Made by a program: the position numbers and the translations under genes | Assembly (NCBI GenBank): GCA_015039315.1 | Contig: WIDE01000243.1 | Coordinates: 1 to 23,066, forward strand | Length of the DNA stretch: 23,066 bases | Reading direction: 5' to 3' | DNA from: Clavulina sp. PMI_390 | Taxonomy: Eukaryota; Basidiomycota; Agaricomycetes; Cantharellales; Hydnaceae | Shown: piece by piece, positions 1 through 9,579 of the stretch | Layout: every line of letters begins with the position of its first letter | Position numbering within the stretch: the stretch's first letter is position 1 | The notes under the pieces: generated by a model | What the model saw: the letters and a program-made list of their open reading frames with translations, nothing else | What the model was told of the DNA's origin: nothing | The model's database searches: none

Positions 1-369
1 TCATCGTCTAGCACTGCTGCACTCAGAGAGGCGGCTAGTTGGACAGTTGTGACCGGCCTTGGTAACAGTGCCTGTTTCTCGTTCGAGTCTGTGGACACGT
101 CAGGCAGCTACATCCGTCACTCCGGTTTCGAGCTCTACCTCGCTACCAACGATGGTACGCAGCTTTTCCACGAAGACGCGACATTCTGCCCGATTTCTGG
201 GCTTAGCGGCACTGGGTCCTCGCTTCGCTCGTGGAGCTACCCCACCCGCTACTGGCGTCACTACAATGACATTCTCTATATTGCGAGCAATGGCGGCGTG
301 CACACGTTCGATGCGACGACCGTGTTCGTTAACGATGTGACGTTCCTGATCGAGTCGTCGCTGGCTTAA
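1..369 (+). CDS. abfB: GH54 alpha-L-arabinofuranosidase, C-terminal CBM42 (AbfB) domain, 5'-truncated by window edge
   Basis: The reading frame is open from base 1 and ends at TAA (367-369), leaving the last 122 residues. These align without any indel to the C-terminus of the complete gene at 12,550-14,067 (offset 13,698 bp), with only about ten substitutions. The segment is the CBM42/AbfB arabinose-binding beta-trefoil; visible landmarks are the motifs SYIRHSGFELYL, LFHEDATFC and SLRSWSYPTRYWRHYN. In this family the module binds arabinofuranosyl side chains of arabinoxylan, next to a GH54 catalytic domain that must lie left of the window. The first ATG inside the fragment (base 49) is internal and is not a start. 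About 75 bp after the stop still resemble the 3' flank of the second copy, so the duplication included downstream DNA. The enzyme is presumably secreted, as for its paralog. Confidence 0.93.
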   Translation, partial: SSSSTAALREAASWTVVTGLGNSACFSFESVDTSGSYIRHSGFELYLATNDGTQLFHEDATFCPISGLSGTGSSLRSWSYPTRYWRHYNDILYIASNGGVHTFDATTVFVNDVTFLIESSLA

Positions 370-1521
370 GTAGTACTTGCTTGTACATTCATGTTCTTTG
401 ATCGCGCTTTGCGCAATGCATCCACTTTTTCGCTCATTGCTTGGACAAAGGGATCTGGCGTCTGGTAGTTATTGTTCAGGCTTGTATTCGTCCGCCGAGC
501 GAATGAGCTGGACCATAGATACGTCGACTTCAGATGCGCTGCAAACTGATGTTTTATGTTTTTCCAGCTGTTGTATGGATGGCAAGGAGATTTCGAAAGC
601 CAACTAGATGAGATTGATGACTGGGAGCGACACGATCTCAGTTCGCGCAAAATGATGGAGAAGAAAAGACAGTGACATGTATACTGTCAATAAGAGAAGA
701 AGCCGAGCTGAGCGGGGAAGCGGTACCGCGCCCACGGCAGTGCCATCAAACGACCATGAATAAGGTGAGAGAGAAGGTGTGTCTGTTAATATCAAGGCTA
801 CCAATATGATTCTGTAGAAGAGGCGTCTTCCGTGGATAACGACGTGGCAGGATTGTGAGCTTCGTAGCTTGAGAGCGATACATGATTTTATAATAAAGAT
901 GACGATGCTGGTGGGCGACATCCCAAGAAGGTTTCACTCTATTGCAGAAGTGATTTCGCGATCGACGACATAGACCTATCACCCACCACTCGCTTCTTGT
1001 ACTCTGTACGAACCTATAATCTGATCGAACCAGTATCTTCGCCTAGCCCTATGTCTGTGATTACACCGGTCCTTGGGCAAGCGATTGAGCCCTGGAGAGC
1101 CTACTGAGATGCTCCCCGTACCGTCTGAGCGAGTAGGAGCTACATCTCCAAACGGAAGAGCTAGAGAGCCTGTCATTCCTACCCCAACACACTCTTCCAG
1201 TCCAGGTACGATGTTGAGTGAACCAAAAAGGGGTCAGGGACCTCTACCTATAGCATAGTATTGGAATCTCTTGTAGGGTTGGGTGGACAATATGGCTTAC
1301 TGGCTGCTTAGTACTTACGGGTCCAAAGAGAAATAGTCATCGCATCTCTTAGTGCTCGCTTCTTTATTTGGTGAAGCCTTAATCGGTAAACACGTTAGTA
1401 TCACCGAGGCTGGGTCGTGGGCAGTGCCCAGACTCGCTTCTTTATTTGGATTCCTCCTATGTGGCGGATTTCTGACCACGAGCGTTCGGAACGTGTTTGG
1501 CGGATAGCTCATGGGACTTCG
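370..1521. other. Intergenic, no recognisable gene
   Basis: The first ~75 bp are duplicated 3' flank of the arabinofuranosidase gene. Beyond that only short ORFs are present on both strands, none with a recognisable motif or a coherent splice structure. The segment has ordinary CpG content, unlike the CpG-poor block that begins near 1,700. No tRNA or structural RNA was seen. Confidence 0.6.
1355..1449 (+). repeat. 17-bp direct repeat pair
   Basis: CTCGCTTCTTTATTTGG occurs exactly at 1,355-1,371 and again at 1,433-1,449, 78 bp apart start to start. A small palindrome (GGGCAGTGCCC) lies between the copies. Origin unknown; it could be a small slippage duplication or a transposon scar. Confidence 0.6.
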
Positions 1522-1899
1522 CTACCGGAGCCAAGTTGATGACGATGGTTCAAGTGGGGAAGAGAAATATATTGATGACGGCAGAAGAATAGCTATGAAC
1601 AGCATTTCTAGATCGCTAAACAGCCTCTTGCTTTCAAATGATTGATTCCTCCATCTGTCCGACGGGCGGCACTCATGCGGCATATGCTGCGTGATGACAT
1701 AGGAATCTGTTAGCTGACTTGTGCAATCCACTACATTGAATACATGGATATTTCCCATCCACCTATTCTCCTTGATACTATGATTCATCCATAAGAATGA
1801 TTGTCTCTCTACCATATCTTTCATGTAAATACCACTTTGTGGCAAAGAGAAGGTAGATCCATCCTCTGCTAATTTACATTTCCAACCTTTTGGTATCAT
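1522..1899 (-). CDS. Unrecognised ORF downstream of the NLR gene
   Basis: An ATG-started 125-residue ORF lies ~200 bp beyond the stop of the kinase-NACHT-WD40 gene, on the same strand. Its frame stays open upstream of the ATG to about 1,945 and would add a lysine-rich stretch (WKKRKIGELDECSG). The N-terminal half is rich in Trp, Lys and Met (IPKGWKCKLAEDG, RWMGNIHVF), and the C-terminus ends in a hydrophobic segment. No family is recognised. The N-terminal two thirds lie in the CpG-depleted block shared with the NLR gene, while the last third has normal CpG content, so the ORF straddles a composition boundary. It may be a relic exon or 3'UTR rather than a working gene. Confidence 0.25.
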   Translation of the reverse strand: MIPKGWKCKLAEDGSTFSLPQSGIYMKDMVERQSFLWMNHSIKENRWMGNIHVFNVVDCTSQLTDSYVITQHMPHECRPSDRWRNQSFESKRLFSDLEMLFIAILLPSSIYFSSPLEPSSSTWLR

Positions 1900-4800
1900 A
1901 TGCCCAGAGCACTCATCCAGCTCTCCAATTTTGCGCTTTTTCCATGTGCATTTGTTCTATCTTGTAATAGTTTCATATGCACATCAGGTATAACTTTGGT
2001 AGAATACTCCAGACAATGGTATTATATTCAGCTTTGCTACATGAAACCAGTTGCCTGGATGCTGTTGGTGGGGGTGAAAAGCTGACTAGTATGAATGTTA
2101 TGGGGTGTAACATTTGGTCCAATCAGTGCCCAAAACTAGTTTCTCAGTGTTTACATGCAGCAAAGCATGCATATCTTTGCCAAAAACTGCTACCAACTTC
2201 TCTTCATGGGCAGGGGTGTCATAGACAGGGGGGACCCACAAAATGAGCTCTCCACCAGGCCCTTTGAGCCAGCTATCTTGCAGATCAGGGCCCCATGAGG
2301 ATGGGGAGAGATTAAGTGAGAGGTGAAAAGGATGATCTGGGATTTTCATGGCCAGGCTGGAAACAGCTTGCCTGGTGTTCCAGAGAGAGATGGTTTGATC
2401 TTTAGATGCAGACACTAGGAAAGCACCATCTTGTGAGAATTCTAAGCAGCTGACAATCCAGCCATGACCAGAGATTGGCTCTCCTTGGGCTGATTGAGAC
2501 ATCAGATCCCATAATTGTATCTTGCCATCATCACCACCTGATGCAAGTAGGGTGCCATCTGGTGAGAATGTTACAGAGTGCACTGAGTCACCAGAGCCTT
2601 GAAGGGGCTCCCCCACTTGTAAGTGAGTTGCTACATCCCATATGGAGATAGTGTTATCAGCAGAGGCTGAAGCCAGTAGAGTACCATCTGGTGAAAATGC
2701 AAGAGAGTTGATTCGCCACTGATGGCCATCAAGAGGTAGTCCAATTGCTGCCAGGGAATTCATATCCCATAATCGGATATCATCAGAGGCAGAGGCCAGC
2801 AAGGAACCATCTGGTGAAAACACCACACAGCTCACTGCATTACCATGGCCAGTGAGTGGTGTTCCTACAGGACACTGAGCTTTCACATCCCACAACCAGA
2901 TGGTTTCATCATAAGAGGCAGAAGCTAGCAATGCACCATTTGGTGAGAATGCCACAGCAGCAACTACCTCCTTATGTCCAGTAAGAGGCTGCCCCATGGC
3001 TGACTGGGAGGCCACATCCCACAGTTGGATGGTGTGATCATCAGAGCCAGAAGCAAGCAATGTGCCATCTGGTGAGAATGTCACAGAATTGACTGGACCA
3101 TTGTGGCTAACTAAGTTGTTGTAGATGACTGAATCAGAACCATCCTGACTAACTGAGTCACTGCTACCATATGGTTCATTTTGGTCTGGTGAACCATCAC
3201 TGTTGAGCAGCTTTCCTGTGGCTACATGAGACTTCACATCCCACAACCAAACAGAACAGTCATCAGAGGCGGAGGCAAGCAGTGTCCCATCAGGAGAAAA
3301 GGTCACTGAATTGACTGAATCTTTGTGGCCTGTTTGAATGTGGTCCTTGTGCTGGGGGGTTTTTGTGGACCAGAAGCGGATAGTATGGTCACCTGAGCCA
3401 GAAGCTAATAATCCTTCTGGGGAAAATGCTACAGAGTTCACCATGTCACTATGGCCATGAAATGGCTTGCCCCAGGCCAATTCAGTCTCCACATCCCATA
3501 CTTGGATGGTGCAATCATCAGATCCAGAAGCCATCAAGGATCCATCTGGTGAAAATGTCACAGAGTGGACTGGACCAGTGTGGCCAGTAAGAGGCTCTCT
3601 TTTAGGGGACTGAGATCTGACATTCCATAAATAGATGTTGTTATCATGGCAACCAGAAGCCAGCATAGCTCCATCTGGTGAAAATGCAACAGAGTTGACC
3701 CAGTCATCATGGTACAGAGGGTCTCCCTGAGGTGAATGGGATACCACATCCCATAATTTGATGGTGCTGTCATGAGAGCCAGAGACTAGCATTGCTCCAT
3801 CTGGTGAGAATGCAACACAGCTCACTTCTTGATCATGTCCAACCAGGGATTCTCCCACTACTGATAGGGCAATCACATTCCACAACTTCACACTGTGATC
3901 ATATGAGCCAGAGGCAAGCAGAGCACCATTGGGTGAGAATGCTACAGAGGTCACTGAAGATTCATGCCCAGCAAGATGTCCTTTAGCTGAGTGAGAGCCC
4001 ACATCCCACAAATAGATGGTGTTATCATGGGATCCAGATGCTAATATAAAACCATCTGGAGAGAATGCCAGAGCAATGACCCCCTCATGATGCCCCATGA
4101 GAGGACTTCCTTCAATTTGTCCAGTTTTCATGTTCCACAATAGGATAGATGAGTCTGCAAGCCCTACTGCCACAAGTGGCTTGGTGGGAGAGAATACAAT
4201 TACTTCAACCCAAGCATTGGCCTGCCATTGCTGTGTTAAAGCTGGCCAAACATCCATTGGCCCATACTGAATAGCCAGGGTATTTGAGAACTCTGTTGCT
4301 AGTGATGATAGGGGTGAAGATACAGGAATGAATGGAATGGTGCTCAGATAGATATGGGGAGTGCTAAGTGTGATTGGAGCAAGAAAGAATGAGATGAAGT
4401 TGATAGCCTCTGTAACAGAGGTGCTGAGTTTTTCCTTTGGTGATAGACATGAGGACTGAATAGTTGATGGAGTGTAAAAGTAGTTACTTTACCTGCAGTG
4501 GTAGGCTGGAAAGCAGCATGAGTGCATCTACAGCAGATGTCTTTGTAAGGCTCATTACTTCAAGCCAGTATAGCAGCTTGCTGGAGGTTAAGAGTAAATT
4601 GATAGCCTGGGTGAGGTCCTTGCCCAAATCATCTTTATATCTCATACAGTGAGTAGACCAGAATCTGCATGCATAGGAGAGGGCTTCCCCTATGTGTTGG
4701 TGCACAAGTGCAGGGAGATTGGGTATCTCTGTGTTCAGTCTGGTTGATGTTTCAAGTTTGCATATGTTGAACCTCAATCCATGGTCCTGAAGTTGCATGA

Positions 4801-6420
4801 GTTGGAGAGAACCAGCAGCAAGGTAGAGATGTGAGGCAGAAAGATTGACAGAATACACACTGCTGTGATGTGGATCTTGCAAGAAATCAGTGAAGGATGT
4901 GTGTAATGGGATCAGGGGGTTTGTTGGATTATGTGTTCCAGCTACCAATGCAGCCAGCTTGCGTATAAGCTGGTATGCCCTATAAAGTGTGTATCTCTCA
5001 GATACAGGGAGCTCCATGTTTACATCCAGAAGGGAAACAAATGTAGAGAGTGACAGTGGCTCCTGAGAAGCAGCCAGCATGCCTAGGATCAGCTGCAGCT
5101 GTTGGAGAACACCAGGGCCACTCTTGCAAAATTTGGCATCCAAGACTTGCTTATACAATGGATAGAGGCCTTCTGTGGTAGCAAGTACAATAGCCATACG
5201 CTCCTCAGCATCAGCTCCATCTCCATCATCTAACTCCCTGATGTACAGACATGCTGTGGAGGCCCACTGGAAGGATTCCTCAGATTTTAGTGCAAGCTGA
5301 GTAAGCTGCTCCTGAGACCTTGTTGAGTTAGGGCTGGTGATGACATGATCTAGCATGTGATGGATATAGAGCCGGATGTCCTGTTCTGTGGAATCATGGG
5401 GGATTTGATCCATTAGGAGGATTGCAGTGTGGAGACTAGGATGAACAGCATCCTGAACATCAAGCTCATACCGGGAGGTCACTAAGACCCTGACAGAATG
5501 GGGAATTTTGGACTCAAGTTCAGCCAGACACTGTAAGATTCCTTGGCGCATGCCAATACTGCCTGACTCATCCACAGCATCAATAATAATGATTGTATGT
5601 GGCTGGCCTGTACTTGAGTTGTTAGAATTGAGGAGTGGGAGGACAAAGGTATTGAGCTGTTGCAGGGGATTGGTTGACTGTTGTGTGAGTCTATCACAAT
5701 TTTTCACTATGCTTACCAGCTGTTCCTCAGTTTTTCTATTCTGGGAGGCAAGCTGGCAGGCAATAGTGCTGAAAAGGGTGGATGGATTAAGTTGTGCCTG
5801 ATTGACTGTGCTGAAGCGGTAATAGGCACCAAGCATGCCAGATGCATGGGCTGCAAGTGCTACAGACATAGCAATTGAAGACTTTCCACTCCCAGCAACA
5901 CCACAAAGCCATGCAACATGCTTATGTTGGTCAAGTTGGTGCAGGTAGAATGGAGGATTGGCAGGCAACTGAGACCCTGTAGCCCACTTGATGATTGTAT
6001 CAAGAATCTCAGTCCGGGTGCCAGGTAGACAAGAATTCTCAGGGTTATTATCCCGTAAGATCCGGTTGGCTTCTTCAGCATACTGAAGATATTGTAATTC
6101 ATGAGCTTCTGCAAAAGGGTATGCTTTAGATCAGGTATCTATATTTGCTATTTCCAGTGAAAGAACCCATACCATTGTGGTCAGGAAGCCTTATCCCTGA
6201 AGTACTGTGTTGTTGCAATTGTGGACTCCAAGGTATGTCAGAGTCATTGGAATGGAGTTGTTGGAAATTAGCATCTCCTGATGGGTAATGGTTCTTGACT
6301 GAAGAATTTATCAGAGTAGGGTGCAACAAAAAGTAAGCCAAAACAATTAATGAAGAGTGGCCATGAAAATGCAGACACTGCTAACTCACACTGATAAAAA
6401 ATGAGCTCCAATTGTTCCAA
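1700..6420. other. CpG-depleted block
   Basis: By eye I count about 13 CpG dinucleotides between 2,101 and 6,420, against more than 70 in the following 1.5 kb (6,421-7,920). The block covers the NACHT and WD40 exons, the linker exon, the gene's 3' flank and most of the unrecognised ORF at 1,522-1,899. Its right edge falls within the last ~30 bp of the kinase-coding exon. TpG/CpA-rich codons replace CpG-containing ones. This pattern is what long-term cytosine methylation and deamination leaves. Confidence 0.8.
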
Positions 6421-7909
6421 GACATGGTTGCCTGAAGGCCGCTTGATAGTTTGATGTGCCCACATGTTTCCAAGAAGCTTCCAGAAATTCTCTCTAGTCT
6501 CGGGATCAAGAGATACTGCTTTAGTAGGCTCCAATGGGCGTAAGCCACCATTAAGAGCTGCTGTTACTTGTCGGTTGATTGTAATCTCCGCAAATGGAAG
6601 CTGGTTGCTCCATACATTGAGGTACATCATTGCAAGCGCAAACACATCACTTGCCTGGGTGGGGCAGAAGTGATCTGATTGACTATCCCACAGTTCTGGA
6701 GCTAGAAATCGAAGCCGACCTCCCTCAAGGTCTTTGTGATTGGTGAGACCTCGAGAAACATCATGTCGGATGCGACTACGTCCAAAATCGCACAGAAGAG
6801 GGTTGATACCTCCACCTATCAGTACATTTCCCTATCACAAATGGTCAGATTCCATGGACACGCCTCGAGCGGACAAGGCACATACGGGGTGAAGGTCGCC
6901 ATGGACAATTGGGGGCGTGCGCGAATGCAGATAAACCAGTCCCCTTGAACAGCCGACAAGCTGAAGTTATGCAGATAGGAGCGCATATAGTCAGAACGGT
7001 CTTAGGGTAACGAAATATACTTACAATCTTAACAAAATCAGGCAGCCCAATGAGTACATCCCGGTCCAGACCAGCAAGCATATCATCAAGCGAGCCGCGT
7101 TCAACAAATGGCAAGATTGTGAGCGGATAGGAGCTGTCATCCTCTCGATGGATGCCCAAGAACGGAAGAATATTTGGGTGCTGCAACTGGCGGTGAGTGA
7201 TTGCTTCGCGATGCACCAGCTATAAATGGAGCTAATGAATGGTGTAGTCAAGGATGAAGTCGAATACCAATCACCTGAACAACCTCGAGGTCCAGAGTAC
7301 CTTTGCCACCTTGAGCACCAATCACGGTCTCCCGTACGACAACACTTTGCCGACCCATTCGCCCTTGATAGACGATCACATCGCCTCCTCGTCCTAGGCG
7401 GTCTTTCCGGTCAAAAACCACATTTTTAAGGATGAACGCAGTCGGGAGAGCGCCCGTATAGAAAGAACAGTCTTGCAGCAATCGAAGTATGTGCGGGTAT
7501 TCATCGGAGCCAGGAGCGTGGTTTTGCAGGTGCTAGGAGGCCAGATGAGAACGCGGGAATTTTGGCCAGGGTCGGGGCTCACCGTGTATATTTGATCAAG
7601 AAGTACAGTAGCGTCGCCTGAAGAGAGCTGGGAGAGATCATATCCAGGAGAGATACCAAAACGTGCCAGCACAGTTGTAGCATACGCTGCGGCGTTGTGA
7701 GGGCTTTGTGTGCGAGCTTTCTTCATTGATCGGCCCGAGCTCCTATCCTCGTCTAGTTCAGGCTCAGAAGCCTTTCGGACGCGAGCGGACGTTTGCTGAG
7801 CGGCGCCAGAGCTAGCCTGCTGGCTGATGCTAAGGGACGCGTGGTGGACAGGAATGGCTGTGTCTGACGTAGGGGACAGGCGGGATCCATCTGATGGGTC
7901 AAGAGCCAT
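2098..7909 (-). CDS. Kinase-NACHT-WD40 fusion, NLR-type receptor (8 exons, about 1,798 aa)
   Basis: Exons: 7909-7583, 7532-7275, 7219-7025, 6960-6886, 6831-6390, 6298-6173, 6108-4493 and 4455-2098; all introns are GT-AG and the spliced frame stays open to TAA at 2098. The ATG at 7909 is the first after an in-frame TAG. Domains by residue: low-complexity basic tail 1-65; new helical domain ~70-150; kinase ~150-430 with glycine loop GRGGDVIVYQG (156-166), alpha-C Glu200, HGDLHP (280-285, Asp282), Asn287, DFG (300-302), APE (329-331), Asp347 and Arg416. A 42-residue exon links to NACHT: Walker A GVAGSGKS (544-551), Walker B IIIIDAVDE (647-655), VLVTSRYE (~682). Then 14 WD40 blades (~1,085-1,690) and the C-terminal WLKGPGGELILWVPP seen in agaricomycete NLRs. 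The beta-3 VAIK lysine is Arg176, so catalysis is doubtful. Fungal NACHT-WD40 proteins of the HET-E type sense ligands with the WD40 propeller and oligomerise through NACHT; an intracellular recognition role is inferred. The NACHT exon has no ATG before Walker A, which favours one gene over two. The last acceptor may be 4456 or 4435 (7 residues shorter). Confidence 0.85.
2380..4250 (-). repeat. Array of 14 WD40-coding repeats
   Basis: Units of about 120-129 bp encode blades with the core (V)xSVAFSPDGxLLASGSxDxTIxLWDV, normally preceded by a GH dipeptide. I count 14 blades, enough for two seven-bladed propellers. The blade after the eighth is delayed by an insertion of roughly 25 residues rich in Ser, Asp and Asn (around 3,110-3,225), which may be the hinge or an exposed loop. 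Near-identical 12-16 bp stretches recur at unit spacing (for example the complement of CCATCTGGTGAGAATG), so the array is capable of gene conversion or unequal exchange, as known for the HET-E/HNWD family. Confidence 0.85.
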
Positions 7910-8042
7910 AAAGCCTTGAGAGCTATTCAAAGTGAGCTAGAGAAGCAACTGCTCAAGTATCGAGAGGTGTTCGAGCTGGTGATGAGCGAATTCCCACGCT
8001 GCACAGCGCCCGGCTGCGCAACCCAGTACCAGATGGCGATAG

Positions 8043-8064
8043 ATATATTGATTATATATGTATT
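8043..8064 (-). promoter_or_regulatory. TATA-rich stretch upstream of the kinase-NACHT-WD40 gene
   Basis: On the minus strand an AT-rich run containing TATATAATC and ATATATC lies about 135-155 bp before the proposed ATG (7909). A poly-T run sits just upstream of it. This is a plausible core promoter from position and composition only; no specific factor site was recognised. Confidence 0.3.
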
Positions 8065-8611
8065 AAAAAAAAACACCACGGTAATTAATCATGAATACAG
8101 TCTAATATAAGCCTCAGTCAGCTCGTTTCATACTCCATGTGCCGGCTTCACTGGCTCCTCGCTCAACCCACTGGCACCACCCTTACCACCCCATCATCAA
8201 GTATTCATTTCTCCATATGAGTTAGAAGAGCCTCCGCCGAGTAGCTGAATTTGAGCAGACAGTGCATCTTCGCGCAACTCCGCCAGCCGAAGCAATATGG
8301 GACGTTGCGGGGATAGATTTGGGTAGCAGATCATAGACAATGATATGATTAGCATGATTATAAGACCTGGAGGCTATAAATCGTGTAATATCAAGCGCTG
8401 GGGGAAAATATATATGTGCCGGCGAGTCTTGGTGTCTGTATTATTGAAAAGTATGGCGGAGTAAAAAGGTGTAGGATGTGCCGGAAACGAACCACGCTAA
8501 AGTTGTGAGGGAGACGGTGACGAGTGAAACGATGTCTTTCTCAGTGAGCTCTGGAATTCTCCCGCGAGCCGGATATTTCAGTATATTTCGAGATGAGCGA
8601 CGCTGCAAGTT

Positions 8612-8989
8612 TTAGAAGATTCCATGAGTGAGTAGCGGTGAAGTTTTCAACACTTTCCTCCACACAATCGCCAACAAACAAACCCGTTTCGTAACTGCTC
8701 TCCCCATAATGTATAGATCAACGACCGCCAAAGGTTTGAAAGTGCCCTCTGCTCTCACTCGCAGCAACAAGAGTGGTCCCCACAAACCAGATGAGGCGAT
8801 GAGGTAGCAGGAGCAATGAGTCTCAGACCAGTATCTATCGAGTGAACTCCTGCCTATTCCGAGGGTAGATCCAATATCAACACTCAAAGGAAGCAACGGT
8901 AGAAAACCGAAGGAACGCTCCGTTGGAGCTAGGAGGTCATTTGGATGCTCGAAGCAATGAGAGTCGCTAAAGAGGTCTGCTTGCAACAT
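8612..8989 (-). CDS. Hypothetical ORF, 125 aa
   Basis: A complete ATG-to-TAA frame of 125 codons with no recognised domain. The translation alternates hydrophobic and polar stretches (LLPLSVDIGSTLGIG, GLWGPLLLLRVRAEG) without a clear signal peptide or membrane helix. Codon use is unremarkable and no promoter or intron signals distinguish it, so it may be a chance ORF. It is listed because it is the longest frame in the 7.95-9.58 kb gap. Confidence 0.2.
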   Translation of the reverse strand: MLQADLFSDSHCFEHPNDLLAPTERSFGFLPLLPLSVDIGSTLGIGRSSLDRYWSETHCSCYLIASSGLWGPLLLLRVRAEGTFKPLAVVDLYIMGRAVTKRVCLLAIVWRKVLKTSPLLTHGIF

Positions 8990-9409
8990 GCCATGAGTAT
9001 TGAAACGTTAAGGTCTTTGGCTAGACGGCAAAACCATCCGAGTGGCTACCCCAGAGGTGATTGGCTGATCAACCACATTAAAAGAAATTCAGAAGAAACT
9101 TGCCAGTGACGATTGGCAGCATGCCAGAACCGCTGGCGGTAATCACCTCTTGGTTCGTGGACTTCATGGTTTCCCGCTGATGTCTCACAATAAACCGACG
9201 GGCGCACTCGGAAATCAACACCCCATGAAGGGCCAAAGTGTTTGATACGATGACGGAGCCTATCCGCGGTGCAGGTGAGCTTTGCGCGAAAAGATAAAAC
9301 ATGTATGATGCTGGCCAGTGTAGCGTGCACGAAGGACACGATAAACTGTATCATGTCGTGTTATCCACACGGCTAGAAAAAGCAAATGCCACTCACTTAC
9401 CTGTCTAAT

Positions 9410-9434
9410 CTCTCTCTATCTATCTCTCTCCCCT
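9410..9434 (+). repeat. CT/CTAT microsatellite
   Basis: Polypyrimidine tract made of CTCT and CTAT units, ending in CCCCTAG. It could act as a polypyrimidine tract or simply be a short microsatellite. No coding exon follows it. Confidence 0.6.
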
Positions 9435-9579
9435 AGCCCCTGCCATGACTTCATGCATCGTGTCAATTGATGGGATACTCGATTAACGCTGAAAGTTCTC
9501 TCGTGGGCTGGTGAGCACCTGTGCGCGGTTGCTTTTCTCTACACTCGCACACGAGAACGGGGGTAGAGATGATGATAAG

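Noticed and set aside
4484..5968. NACHT and WD40 parts as two separate genes
   Set aside because: The NACHT frame ends at GTAAAG, a splice donor, and reopens in frame after an acceptor at 4,456 or 4,435. The 66 residues before the WD40 exon's first ATG (4,257) match the usual NACHT-WD40 connecting region, and the apparent start at 5,968 is a TTG inside an already open frame.
7916..8110. Plus-strand coiled-coil-like frame (ELEKQLLKYREVFELV)
   Set aside because: It begins at a TTG, has no upstream exon on the plus strand and overlaps the 5' leader of the minus-strand receptor gene.
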